Assembly: GCA_022511205.1 (NCBI GenBank)
Contig: JAFLRY010000001.1
Location: 1 to 64,000 of the forward strand
Length of the DNA: 64,000 bases
DNA from: Eubacterium sp.
Lineage (GTDB): Bacteria; Bacillota; Clostridia; Oscillospirales; Acutalibacteraceae
Reading direction: 5' to 3'
Every line of letters begins with the position of its first letter. The first letter of the stretch is position 1. A program made the position numbers and the translations under genes. Below are positions 43,582-53,067 of this stretch, in pieces. The notes beneath the pieces were generated by a model. It was not told the origin of the DNA, searched no databases, and saw nothing but the letters and a program-made list of their open reading frames with translations.

Positions 43582-46500
43582 CTATTCCTCCTTTAGCTTA
43601 TTCATTGCGTCCGCGTCATCGTCAAAAACTTCTATTTCGCGGTTTTCGATCATTCGTCTGTTGGCGCAAACGTCCGAATAATCGCAGAATTCACAGGTTT
43701 TATCGTGGTTTTTACCGTTTATGGGATTCTGGCTGATGCTTCCCGATTGAAGCAGATTTCCCATTTCGGCGATCAGGCTTTCAACCTTTTGGCTTATTCT
43801 GCCAAGCTCCTCAAGGGAAGCAAAGCAGCCTGTGATACCGTTTTTCTTAGAATATTTAACAGGTATATATTTTCCCGCAAGGTCTTTTTCCATTGATTCG
43901 AGAATATCGTGATCCTCGTCATAGAGAACGAGGCCCTTCATCTTAAACTCCCGGGCTTCCATTTTTGAAATATCGGAAACGTCAGCTCCCCTATCCGCTT
44001 TCAAAACAGATCTTGCGGCGTGCATATAAAGCACACCCGCGGGAGTTCCGCAATATTCACTGTTTTCATCCGCGCAAAGGGTGAAGAGATAAACGAACAT
44101 CTGAAGATTAAGTCCGTAGAGAATATCGGACAGGCTGAATTTTTTACTGCCTGATTTATAATCAACAACTCTTACATATTTATTTCCGTTTTCTTCAAGG
44201 ATGTCAACGCGGTCTATTTCTCCCCTGAGGCGCACGGAGCCTCCGCTTTCAAGGGGGATCATTTTCGGCTTGACCTCACCGTCCTTATCAATGCTCAGCT
44301 CAAAGGCTTTAGCCTCGAATTTGCTTTGGGCGAATTCCTCCGCAAGCCTGCCTACAACGCTGTAAAGCATTTTCGAAAGACGCAGATACTGATAAGTGAA
44401 ACGGCCGGTATACTCGTTGCTTCCCATTTCCGTTTCAAGATACTGCTTTAAGTATTTATCAACGAGAAGCTTTATTTTCGCTTCGTCCGATCTGCCAAGC
44501 TCCGCAGAACCGATCTCAGCGATCAGGTTTTCAAGAACGTAATGGATAACCGTTCCCGTTTTCATAGCGTTCATTTCAGCTTTTTCGCGCGGTCTTGCCA
44601 TAAGGCCGTACTTGCAGAAATACCTGAAACGGCAGTTGAAGAAATCCTCGAGCCGTGAAGCGGAGAGATACATATCCTTTCCGAAAAGATCGGTTGAGGT
44701 TTCGGCGTTGTGAATATTTATCTCATCATTTTCCGAAAGAAGCCTTACGGCGCTGTAGCGGTCGTCGTTTTTGAAAAATTCTTTTAATGATTCTGAAAAT
44801 TCGGTGTTATCGTTAAATCTTTCAGCCATAAGCTCAAAGGCAGAGGCTCGGCTTTCAACAAGATCAATTTCGGGAATATCGGAATATTTTATCTCCTTAA
44901 TATTCGGAAAACATTTTTTTAGTGAACTAACGATAACGGACGGCACGGGATTGGCGCAGTTGCCGAGATACGTTACGCAAAGCCTTTCGCTTGCGACAGC
45001 AGTTGCCATATAGGCAAAATAGCGCTCCTGCAAATTCAGCGTTTCGCCGAAGGAATAAAGCTCCAGCTCTTTTTTGCTGAGGATGATCCTGTCGCTCTCC
45101 GAGAGCAGACCACCGCTCATTACAGCCTTTGGAAATTCTCCTTCGTTCGCGCCGAGAATATAAACGGACTTTGGATTATCAGCTCTAATCCTATCCGCCT
45201 GACCGAACTGAACGTTATCAAGCCCCTGCGGAAGCACGCCGAGATCCTCGTTAGCAGTCATTATACTAAACAGCGACAGATAATCTTTTAAGGATATCTT
45301 TTCATCGCCGCAGATTACGGCAAGCTGATTGAGGATATCCATAAGAATATCCCAAACTCTGCCCTGCTCCTCGGCAAGGATATCCCTGCCGTATTCTGAA
45401 AGTGACTGGGCGATCTCCTTTAAATGCTTATTCACGCTGAATGAATGGAGAAGCTCATAAATGCCCCTGCTTATTTCGCGGGCAGTTTCATTTTTTACTG
45501 AATTTTTAAAGCGGTTGATCCTGTTAAAAAGATATTTTCTTGAAGCATTTATTTCCTCAAGGCGCTTTTTATCGGAATCAGTCATTTCGGCGGTGAAACC
45601 CTTGGTTGAGGAAATAAAGGGATTTGACCACTTTTTAACGCCGCTTATGTTCCAAATATATACGTAATTTTCAAGGTTGCTGATCTTTTCCCTGTCAAGC
45701 TCCGTAAGCCCCGTTTTGGCAAGGCTGAGAATATCATCGCTTCTGCAGGAATAAACCACCGCTCTTAGTAGGTACTGAACGAAAACCATCAGCGGCTGAG
45801 TATTTATAGGCTGGCGCTCGTCAACGTAATACGGAATATCATATTTACGAAAAGCGTATATCAGCTCGTTCGTGTAGAAGTCGGCTTCACGGCAGATAAC
45901 GGCAATATCTCTTGCCCGTCTGCCGGCGCGAAGCTCCTTTTTGATTTGAAGCGCTATGTAATCGCATTCATCTGAAACGTTTTTGGCGGAGTAAAGGCTG
46001 ATAGAATCTGTTTCGCCCTCATATTGCTCAGCGCGGCGTGAATACAGATTTTTTTCCGCGAACAAAAGCGCTTCATCGCTCGTTCTGTAGTTCTTTTCAA
46101 GTGTTACGAACTCTACGGGAATGCCGTACTTTTCCGCAATGCTCTGCAATTTCTTCGCGTTTTTATTGACGTATGTGAAAAGATCGAATTGATCCGAGCC
46201 GAAATAGGAATCCGTGGCAAGTGTAACGGTTACGTTTTTTGCTTCCTTAATTATAAGCTCAAGAATTTTATATTCGCTTGCAACGAAGCCGTTGAAGCCG
46301 TCTATAAATACGCTTCTGCCCTTAAAGAAATCGGTATTTATCAGCTTTTCATAAAGGCGAGAAAGCTCGTCAGCTGAATCAAAATAATTGCCGTTTAAAA
46401 GCTTGCCGTAGGCGCCGATAATGAGGCTCATATCAAACAGCTTGCGTGATAAGATCTCCTTTTCAACGGCAGATGATACGGAAAGCAGATCGGCGGACGA

Positions 46501-46896
46501 AATATCGCAGGAACTCATTTCATCATAAATTCTGACCATTGAAACGACGAAGGATGATGAATCCGTTTTATTATTGAAAACAGTCAGCTTATCCTTAACG
46601 GAATCGATCGCCTTTTTCATCAAAACCGCCTTGCCGCCTTTTGAAAGCACGGGCAGAGCGTTGCCGCCGTAAAGCCTTGCCGCCTCGTTGCTCAGGCGGG
46701 AAAAGGAGGAATTCTCAACCTTATTGATATCAGCCTCGCCGAGAGATTTCAGCAATCGTTTTTCGGCAGTAAAATTATACTGCTCAGGAGTTATGAGCAG
46801 TATATTTTTTTCTCCGCCTTTAACAAGTGCTTCGATCTGAGAAAAGCAGTATTCAGTTTTACCAAAGCCGGAACGGCCGAAAACGAATTTAAGCAT
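43582..46896 (-). CDS. addB: Helicase-nuclease AddAB subunit AddB
   Basis: 1104-residue subunit that reads Chi-like sites and carries a second nuclease. Walker A is GRSGFGKTEYC at the N-terminus. The iron-sulfur cysteines are CRFRYFC in the C-terminal third and CEFCDYSDVC near the end, with a 'RVVDYKSG' nuclease motif between. Stop is TAG, overlapping the addA ribosome region, so the two are coupled. Confidence 0.96.
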   Translation of the reverse strand: MLKFVFGRSGFGKTEYCFSQIEALVKGGEKNILLITPEQYNFTAEKRLLKSLGEADINKVENSSFSRLSNEAARLYGGNALPVLSKGGKAVLMKKAIDSVKDKLTVFNNKTDSSSFVVSMVRIYDEMSSCDISSADLLSVSSAVEKEILSRKLFDMSLIIGAYGKLLNGNYFDSADELSRLYEKLINTDFFKGRSVFIDGFNGFVASEYKILELIIKEAKNVTVTLATDSYFGSDQFDLFTYVNKNAKKLQSIAEKYGIPVEFVTLEKNYRTSDEALLFAEKNLYSRRAEQYEGETDSISLYSAKNVSDECDYIALQIKKELRAGRRARDIAVICREADFYTNELIYAFRKYDIPYYVDERQPINTQPLMVFVQYLLRAVVYSCRSDDILSLAKTGLTELDREKISNLENYVYIWNISGVKKWSNPFISSTKGFTAEMTDSDKKRLEEINASRKYLFNRINRFKNSVKNETAREISRGIYELLHSFSVNKHLKEIAQSLSEYGRDILAEEQGRVWDILMDILNQLAVICGDEKISLKDYLSLFSIMTANEDLGVLPQGLDNVQFGQADRIRADNPKSVYILGANEGEFPKAVMSGGLLSESDRIILSKKELELYSFGETLNLQERYFAYMATAVASERLCVTYLGNCANPVPSVIVSSLKKCFPNIKEIKYSDIPEIDLVESRASAFELMAERFNDNTEFSESLKEFFKNDDRYSAVRLLSENDEINIHNAETSTDLFGKDMYLSASRLEDFFNCRFRYFCKYGLMARPREKAEMNAMKTGTVIHYVLENLIAEIGSAELGRSDEAKIKLLVDKYLKQYLETEMGSNEYTGRFTYQYLRLSKMLYSVVGRLAEEFAQSKFEAKAFELSIDKDGEVKPKMIPLESGGSVRLRGEIDRVDILEENGNKYVRVVDYKSGSKKFSLSDILYGLNLQMFVYLFTLCADENSEYCGTPAGVLYMHAARSVLKADRGADVSDISKMEAREFKMKGLVLYDEDHDILESMEKDLAGKYIPVKYSKKNGITGCFASLEELGRISQKVESLIAEMGNLLQSGSISQNPINGKNHDKTCEFCDYSDVCANRRMIENREIEVFDDDADAMNKLKEE

Positions 46897-46904
46897 TTTA
46901 CACC

Positions 46905-48395
46905 TTAATCAAAGTTTTTCAAATCAAGCTTATCGAATGACGAAAGGAACGCATTCAGCTCCTGCGCAATACCTTTGCAAACTCCTGTTTCGTCATTTTC
47001 GATATTAAGAGGAAGAATCGGATCGTGAACGGAAAGGCGAAGCAAAAACCAGCCGCCCTCAACGTTTATACGAACTCCCTCGTAGTTTTCCTTTTCAACT
47101 TCCCAGCCGTCTCTGCCATTAGCATATTCCGTAAGCCTTGCTATAACATCCTCTCCATAGGCAGTGAAATCGCTCAGCATAATGGGAATACGGATCTCAA
47201 CGCTTTCGGCGGGCTCTTTGAGCTCACTGATAAGATCGTCAATGCGCTTGCCCTGCTTATGAAGCTTAGCGAGAAGAATTACGATCTTTGTGGCAAGATA
47301 AGCGCCGTCATCTAGAAAATAGTTTTCCTTAAGCGCCGCGTGACCGCTGGTTTCGATCGCAAGCGGCGAATTTATACCGCTCTCGTTTAACTCAATTGAT
47401 TTATCGATAACGTTCTTATATCCGCGCTTGAAGCGAAGCTGTTTGCCGCCAAGCTTCTTTTCAATGAATTCACGCAGACCGTCTGAGGTAAGGCTATCGG
47501 TAACGATAGTGCCGCCCTCATTTCCGTCAAGCGCTATCACAGAAGCAAGCGCCACGAGGCGGTTTCTGTTGATCTCCTCGCCGTCCGCGCTGACACAGCC
47601 CATCCTGTCCACGTCCGTGTCAAATATAAGACCGAAATCGGAAGCCGTATCCTTAACCATTTTGCAGGCGGAAGCGATAGCTTCTTTGTTTTCGGGATTG
47701 GGAATGTGATTGGGGAAAGTGCCGTCCGGCTCTAAGAACTGACTGCCGCTGACGTCCGCACCGAGGGGCGCAAGAACGTCTTTCGCGTAAAAGCCGCCGA
47801 CACCGTTTCCCGCGTCTACGGAAATTTTAAGTCCCTCAAGAGGTTTTTCGCTGTTACCAACCTCTTTGATAATGGTATCGCGCAGGTGTTCGCAGTAGAT
47901 ATCCATAAAATTATATGGTATCACCTTTCCCTGCTTTGCTCCAAGCCCAGCGCTGTAGGCAATTTTGAGTATTTCCTTAACGTCCGCACCCTCAAGTCCG
48001 CCGTTTCGTGTAAAAAACTTAAGTCCGTTTCGCTGATACGGGTGGTGGGAAGCGGTGATTTCAAGGGAAGCGTCCGCCTTGATGTCCATAACGATCGTCA
48101 TAAACATTGAGGGCGTTGAAGCAAGCCCGCAATCGTAAACCTCCGCGCCCTCGGCAACGAAAGCCCTGATCGCGGAAGCCTTTATCCTGTCAGCCGAAAT
48201 TCTTGAATCGTGGCCGACGGCGATCCTAATATCCTCTTTATTCTCCTTCTTACGAAGCCAAATGATGAACGCGGCGCAGATTTTTTCCACCACCTCGTCG
48301 GTGAGTTCAACTTCCTCTGTTTCGGTTTTAACGGCAACGCCTCTGATATCCGTGCCGCTTTTAAGCTTTAACAAATTATCTTCTGTAATAATCAC
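46905..48395 (-). CDS. Phosphomannomutase/phosphoglucomutase family protein
   Basis: 496-residue alpha-D-phosphohexomutase. The phosphoserine loop is 'EITASHHPYQRNGLKFF' (usual TASHNP) and the metal loop is 'IFDTDVDRMG' (usual DGDADR). 'IETSGHAALKENYFLDDGAY' gives sugar binding. Exact sugar specificity cannot be read from this. The start is GTG, overlapping the DUF2461 gene by 20 bases. Confidence 0.9.
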   Translation of the reverse strand: MIITEDNLLKLKSGTDIRGVAVKTETEEVELTDEVVEKICAAFIIWLRKKENKEDIRIAVGHDSRISADRIKASAIRAFVAEGAEVYDCGLASTPSMFMTIVMDIKADASLEITASHHPYQRNGLKFFTRNGGLEGADVKEILKIAYSAGLGAKQGKVIPYNFMDIYCEHLRDTIIKEVGNSEKPLEGLKISVDAGNGVGGFYAKDVLAPLGADVSGSQFLEPDGTFPNHIPNPENKEAIASACKMVKDTASDFGLIFDTDVDRMGCVSADGEEINRNRLVALASVIALDGNEGGTIVTDSLTSDGLREFIEKKLGGKQLRFKRGYKNVIDKSIELNESGINSPLAIETSGHAALKENYFLDDGAYLATKIVILLAKLHKQGKRIDDLISELKEPAESVEIRIPIMLSDFTAYGEDVIARLTEYANGRDGWEVEKENYEGVRINVEGGWFLLRLSVHDPILPLNIENDETGVCKGIAQELNAFLSSFDKLDLKNFD

Positions 48396-49092
48396 TGTCT
48401 ATTAACCCCTCGCTGAATGCTGTATCGTATGCTTCGATCAAAAACTCGTACATCGGTGATGAAATATCGAGCATAAGCCTGAGTTCATCGATAAGACTGC
48501 TGCTTCCAAGCTTTTGAACGTCTCTGCTATAATAGGAAAACTCCGCGTTTTTTGCGTTGAGATAAGGCTTAAGCTCCTCGGGCGCGTTCGGGATTTTATC
48601 CTTTTTGTAAAAGTCACGGGTAATATAGGTAAGCCCCGCACTCTCCGTTGCCTTAACTGCGTTGAGCCATCTTTCGGGCTCTTTCATAATTTTCTGCCGT
48701 ACCGCGTCAAACTGAGCGGGGCGCTGGGTCCACATTCCGAGCCCGAAGGCATAAACTTCGGGAGTGAATTCAAACCAGTAAAAGGGCGCAAAGGGATAAG
48801 CAAACTTGTTTCTCCTGAGCATAAGCCAGAGATTTTCCCTGTACATCATTTTGCTTTTCGTGTGCCTCGTGTCGCGCCTTATCCTTGAAACGGCATAAAC
48901 CGGATTGAGATCGGCAAGAGGGTCAAGCTCGCTCATAATATCCGAGAGATCCAGCACGATCTGCCGCATAGGCACTGTAACGCCCTGCTTTAATTCCTCT
49001 TTATGCTCCTCATAAAAGGCTTTTGAATCATTAAATCTGTTTAAAGAAAGAAGCTCGATCGCCTCAGGCGTAATTCCGCTGTAGTTATACAT
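48376..49092 (-). CDS. DUF2461 family protein
   Basis: 238 residues with the DUF2461 (TIGR02453) pattern: 'LNRFNDSKAFYEEHKEEL', 'VSRIRRDTRHTKSKMMYRENLWLML' and 'FYWFEFTPEVYAFGLGMWTQRP'. The function is unknown. The ATG overlaps the stop of the methionine gamma-lyase-like gene (TAATG), and its own end overlaps the phosphohexomutase. Confidence 0.9.
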   Translation of the reverse strand: MYNYSGITPEAIELLSLNRFNDSKAFYEEHKEELKQGVTVPMRQIVLDLSDIMSELDPLADLNPVYAVSRIRRDTRHTKSKMMYRENLWLMLRRNKFAYPFAPFYWFEFTPEVYAFGLGMWTQRPAQFDAVRQKIMKEPERWLNAVKATESAGLTYITRDFYKKDKIPNAPEELKPYLNAKNAEFSYYSRDVQKLGSSSLIDELRLMLDISSPMYEFLIEAYDTAFSEGLIDSDYYRR

Positions 49093-50354
49093 TATTTTAA
49101 CAATCCTCTTTCAAGCATTTTTTGCGCGGCGAGCATGGCGCATATCTTTGCGCTGTGGAAATTTAAACCGCCCTGTATCCATGCGTAATAGGGTTCTCTT
49201 ATGGGCGCGTCTGCCGAAAGCTCTATTGTTGAGCCGAGGGTGAACGCTCCCGCCGCCATAACCACTTTACTGTCATAGCCCGGCATATCCCAGGGTTCGG
49301 GAGAAAGGAAGCTGTCTATCGGGCTTCCGCTCTGCACGCCTTGGCAGAAAGCAACGAGACTGTCGGGATTTTCAAGGCCGAGGGACTGAACGATATCTCC
49401 CCTTTCAGCATCGTATGCGGGGGTGGTATCGTATCCGAAGCTGTTAAAAAGGGCGGAGATATAAACTGCGCTTTTCAGCGCTTCGCCAACCGCGTGAGGA
49501 GCGTGGAAAAGCCCCATAAAAAGCTCTCTGTTTAAGCCTAAGGTTGCTCCAACCTCCTTGCCCAAACCGGGCGTGGTGAGCCTGTAGGCACATTTTTCAA
49601 CAAGATCGCTTCTGCCGGCAATATAACCGCCTGTTTGCGCGATACCGCCGCCCGCGTTTTTGATAAGCGATCCCGCAATAAGGTCAGCTCCCACTTCCGT
49701 TGGCTCTTTGGTCTGTACGAATTCGCCGTAGCAGTTATCCACCATAACGATAACGTCCGGCTTTTTTGCCTTTGCGATCTTGACTACCTTTTCGATCTCG
49801 TCTATCAGCAGGCTCGGGCGAAGCTCGTAGCCTCTGCTGCGCTGAATATACACCATTGTAACGGTATCATCTATGGCATTTTCTATTGCTTCGTAATCAA
49901 GGCGTTCGTCTTTAAGAGGAACTTCCGCATATTCAACGCCGAAATCCTTAAGCGAGCCCATACCGCTACCCGAAATTCCGATAACGTTGTGGATAGTATC
50001 GTAGGGCGTACCCGTTACGCAAAGCATTTTATCACCGGGGCGCAGAACGCCGAAAAGCGCGGTTGCAAGGGTGTGCGTGCCGCAGGTGAAATTGTGGCGC
50101 ACCAGCGCGTCCTCCGCGCCGAAAACCCTTGCCCAGACCTTGTCAAGCACTTCCCTGCCCCTGTCTCCGTAGCCGTAGCCGGTACTGGGAGCGAAATGGC
50201 TTTCGGAAATGCCGTATTCAATGAAGGCAGACTGCACTTTAAGCTGATTATATTCAGTAATTCTTTCTATTTTTTCAAACTGCTTACTGCATTTTTTTAA
50301 AGCCTCGTTGGAAGCTTTTTCAATTCTTTCGTCAATATTGAAAAAAGGCGTCAT
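49092..50354 (-). CDS. Methionine gamma-lyase-like PLP enzyme (aluminium-resistance family, YnbB)
   Basis: 420-residue PLP enzyme of the family once called 'aluminum resistance protein' (PF06838). 'HNFTCGTHTLATALFGVLRPGDKMLCV' binds the cofactor phosphate region, 'VMVDNCYGEFV' holds the PLP aspartate, and the Schiff-base Lys is in 'AGSLIKNAGGGIAQTGGYIAG'. The substrate is not known. It overlaps the upstream acetyltransferase by four bases. Confidence 0.92.
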   Translation of the reverse strand: MTPFFNIDERIEKASNEALKKCSKQFEKIERITEYNQLKVQSAFIEYGISESHFAPSTGYGYGDRGREVLDKVWARVFGAEDALVRHNFTCGTHTLATALFGVLRPGDKMLCVTGTPYDTIHNVIGISGSGMGSLKDFGVEYAEVPLKDERLDYEAIENAIDDTVTMVYIQRSRGYELRPSLLIDEIEKVVKIAKAKKPDVIVMVDNCYGEFVQTKEPTEVGADLIAGSLIKNAGGGIAQTGGYIAGRSDLVEKCAYRLTTPGLGKEVGATLGLNRELFMGLFHAPHAVGEALKSAVYISALFNSFGYDTTPAYDAERGDIVQSLGLENPDSLVAFCQGVQSGSPIDSFLSPEPWDMPGYDSKVVMAAGAFTLGSTIELSADAPIREPYYAWIQGGLNFHSAKICAMLAAQKMLERGLLK

Positions 50355-51070
50355 TTATATATTCTCCAGATTCCTGTGTTTTTAAAGCCAAGCTTTTCAT
50401 AAAAGCTTTCATTTTTGCCGCTTTCACGCATAAGGTAAATCGTGCCGCCGAAATCACTGCAAACAGATGATACCAGAGCGGAAGCATAGCCCATTCCTCT
50501 AAGCTCGGGCTTAGTCTGAACGGCGGTAAGTATAGCGCTGCCATTATAAATTGAGGAAAAAATCGCCGATGAAACGATCTCATTATCAAATTCCAGCGTG
50601 AAAGCCTTTGCGAAGCCGTGGCGGATTCTGTGGTTTATATCAACGTACCACGCTTCAAAAGAATTTTTATCGTATCCGATGAAACTAAATAACTCAAATA
50701 AATTCGGGTATTCGTTAACGCTCAACGCTGAGTTTTGCACCTCAACCGTTTTTTCGTTCTTCATGATCGCGCCGCTCTCACAACTGCCGTATATCGGCAA
50801 TTCTGAGCATAAAACGGAATCATATCCGATAACGGAAACGAATTGCGCTATTTCATCTGTATCGGCGAACTCCGCATATGAAACTGTAATATCCTTATCA
50901 AGAAGGGAAAGTATCGCGGTGATATTTCCGCCTTCATTGATCTGCCTGTAAAAGCGGGCAAAGGGATATTTACATCCGTAGGCGCCCAAAAGAGATAATA
51001 TTCGAATTGAAAAAATATCCTTTAAAGGGTAGCCGTTAAATTGTGATGCGTCCTCTATTTGTTCAATCAT
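50351..51070 (-). CDS. GNAT-family N-acetyltransferase
   Basis: 239 residues. The C-terminal half has the acetyl-CoA loop 'AVQTKPELRGMGYASALVS' and ends 'ESFYEKLGFKNTGIWRIYK', typical of GNAT enzymes. The N-terminal half is probably a second, degenerate GNAT-like or substrate domain. Substrate unknown. It overlaps the M42 gene upstream and the gamma-lyase-like gene downstream. Confidence 0.83.
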   Translation of the reverse strand: MIEQIEDASQFNGYPLKDIFSIRILSLLGAYGCKYPFARFYRQINEGGNITAILSLLDKDITVSYAEFADTDEIAQFVSVIGYDSVLCSELPIYGSCESGAIMKNEKTVEVQNSALSVNEYPNLFELFSFIGYDKNSFEAWYVDINHRIRHGFAKAFTLEFDNEIVSSAIFSSIYNGSAILTAVQTKPELRGMGYASALVSSVCSDFGGTIYLMRESGKNESFYEKLGFKNTGIWRIYK

Positions 51071-52064
51071 AAAGCTTAGGTAATAATACTTTCAGTAAAT
51101 TTCTCGTTTCGTCAATATCGGAAAGCTTAACAACGCTTGAACCGCTGTGGATATATCTGCACGGAAGCGAAACGGCAATTACTCTGCTTCCTCTGCCGCT
51201 GGTTTGAACGGCGCCGGCATCGTTTCCGCCCGCAACGGCGGTTTTTGTTTGTATCTTGATTCCGTTTTCCTTTGCTGTTTCAAAGGCGAGATCATAAAGT
51301 GCCTTGTCGTAAACAGTTCTCCTGTCCATATAAGAAACAACAGGACCTTCTCCGAGAACGCAGCAACGCTCTCCGCCCGTTACACCGCAGAGATCGGCGG
51401 CGGTAGTGGATTCAAGGATAACGGAAATGTCACTCTGAACTTTATATGAAGTACAAGCCGCGCCGCGCAGACCTACTTCCTCCTGAACGTTGAAGCAGAA
51501 ATAGGTGTCGTATTCCAAATCAGTCTTAATAAGCTCGATCATCAGCATACAGCCGATCCTGTCGTCAAGTGACTTTGCCTTAACGAAGCCGTTGCCGAAT
51601 TCTCTGTAATCAGAAACGAAATATGCGAAATCGCCGAGGGAAACGTACTTTTCCGCTTCCTCTTTGCTCGTTACGCCGATATCAATGCAAAGCTTCGAAA
51701 AATCGGGAGCGGTCTTTCTTTCATCGGCGCTCAGCAGATGGACCGCCTTAGAGCCGATAACGCCCCTAATTCCATTTATCTCAACCACTCTGTCTATAAC
51801 GACTCTCGGATCAATTCCGCCAACAGGGCTGAATTTAAGATAGCCGTCTTCAGTGATATAGGTGATGATAAAACCTACCTCGTCCATATGGGCGCAGAGC
51901 ATAACCTTTTTAGCAGGTGCGTTCTTGCCCTTCTTAAAGGCAATGATAGAGCCGAGAGCATCGATCTCATATTCGCAATGATCCTTTATTTCGTTGATTA
52001 TATAATCACGAACGGCGCTTTCATCACCGGAAGTTCCGTTTATGAGGCATAAATCCTTAAGCAT
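51063..52064 (-). CDS. M42 family metallopeptidase (second copy)
   Basis: 333 residues from the ATG at 52064. Zinc ligands and catalytic residues appear in 'MLCAHMDEVGFIIT', 'KSLDDRIGCMLMIEL', 'NVQEEVGLRGA' and 'SRVIAVSLPCRYIHSG'. M42 enzymes are cytosolic aminopeptidases (or cellulase-associated peptidases) that form large hollow dodecamers. The track's start at 52091 has no ribosome site; AGGTG six bases before 52064 decides. It is a paralogue of the gene just upstream. Confidence 0.93.
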   Translation of the reverse strand: MLKDLCLINGTSGDESAVRDYIINEIKDHCEYEIDALGSIIAFKKGKNAPAKKVMLCAHMDEVGFIITYITEDGYLKFSPVGGIDPRVVIDRVVEINGIRGVIGSKAVHLLSADERKTAPDFSKLCIDIGVTSKEEAEKYVSLGDFAYFVSDYREFGNGFVKAKSLDDRIGCMLMIELIKTDLEYDTYFCFNVQEEVGLRGAACTSYKVQSDISVILESTTAADLCGVTGGERCCVLGEGPVVSYMDRRTVYDKALYDLAFETAKENGIKIQTKTAVAGGNDAGAVQTSGRGSRVIAVSLPCRYIHSGSSVVKLSDIDETRNLLKVLLPKLYD

Positions 52065-53067
52065 TTTCGGCACCTGCCTTTCTTTTAGCATAAGCGGTAA
52101 TGAGCGCGGCTACGCTTTCAACGTCTTTGGTATCAATAACCTCAACCGGTGTGTGCATATATTTCAGCGGAATTGAAAGCAAGCCGCATTTGATACCGCT
52201 TTCGGAGATCGTGATGACGTCCGCGTTTGTACCCGTTCTGCCGCTCATAACCTCAAGCTGATGCTCGATTCCGTTTTCCTTAGCTGCGGCGATAAGTCCG
52301 TTAGAAATACTCTTATCAAGCGTGGGCGAAATTCCTATCATCGCGCCCTTTCCCATCTCGCCGCAATGCTCCTTCTCACATCCGGGAGTATAACCGAAAG
52401 AAACGTCCACCGCAATAGCTTCGTCAACATCTAAACCGTACGGTCCGATTTTTGCCCCTCTGGTGCCCAATTCCTCCTGTGTGGAGAACAAAGCGGTAAT
52501 CTTTACGGGCAGTTTTTTCAGTTCATCAAGTGCAAGAATGATCGAAGCAACACCCGCTCTGTCGTCAAGGCAGTTTGATGAAAGCTGATTTCCGATAAGC
52601 GGTGTGAAGTGGCGTTTAAAGGTCACTTTGCTTCCAAGCGGGATAAGGCTTTCCTCCTTGCCCATTCCAACGTCAACGGAAAGTTCGGAGATTTCAGGCA
52701 CTTTCTCCTCATCGCCGTCCTTTTGAAGATGGGGCGGCAGGGTAGAAATAACGCCGAATACTTCTTCTTTTCCCCAAACCGTTACCTCCGCGCCGAGAAG
52801 CATACGTCTGTCCACCCCTCCGCAGGGGCTGATTTTCAGGAAGCCGTCGTCTGTAATTGAGGTTACGACAAAGCCGATCTCATCAATATGCGCGTCCAGC
52901 AGAATATGATATCCTTCGCCGAAGGTGCAGAGGACGTTGTTCATAGCGTCCACACGCACCTCGCCGTAGGGCGCGAGAATATCCTTAAGCGTTTCAACAA
53001 GTTTTTCCTCGTTTCCGCCAACGCATGGAACGGAAACCAATTTTTCAATAAGCTTAACTGTCTCCAT
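52057..53067 (-). CDS. M42 family metallopeptidase (first copy)
   Basis: 336 residues with 'ILLDAHIDEIGFVVTS', 'NCLDDRAGVASIILAL', 'FSTQEELGTRGA', 'GTNADVI' and 'IPLKYMHTPVEV', all M42 motifs. It overlaps murD by one base and the second copy by eight. The two copies differ clearly in sequence, so they may make a mixed assembly or have different specificities. Confidence 0.94.
   Translation of the reverse strand: METVKLIEKLVSVPCVGGNEEKLVETLKDILAPYGEVRVDAMNNVLCTFGEGYHILLDAHIDEIGFVVTSITDDGFLKISPCGGVDRRMLLGAEVTVWGKEEVFGVISTLPPHLQKDGDEEKVPEISELSVDVGMGKEESLIPLGSKVTFKRHFTPLIGNQLSSNCLDDRAGVASIILALDELKKLPVKITALFSTQEELGTRGAKIGPYGLDVDEAIAVDVSFGYTPGCEKEHCGEMGKGAMIGISPTLDKSISNGLIAAAKENGIEHQLEVMSGRTGTNADVITISESGIKCGLLSIPLKYMHTPVEVIDTKDVESVAALITAYAKRKAGAENA

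Noticed and set aside
40091-46896. AddAB as part of a defence island
   Set aside because: It is the ordinary recombination enzyme, in a housekeeping operon with no restriction, CRISPR or other defence genes near it.
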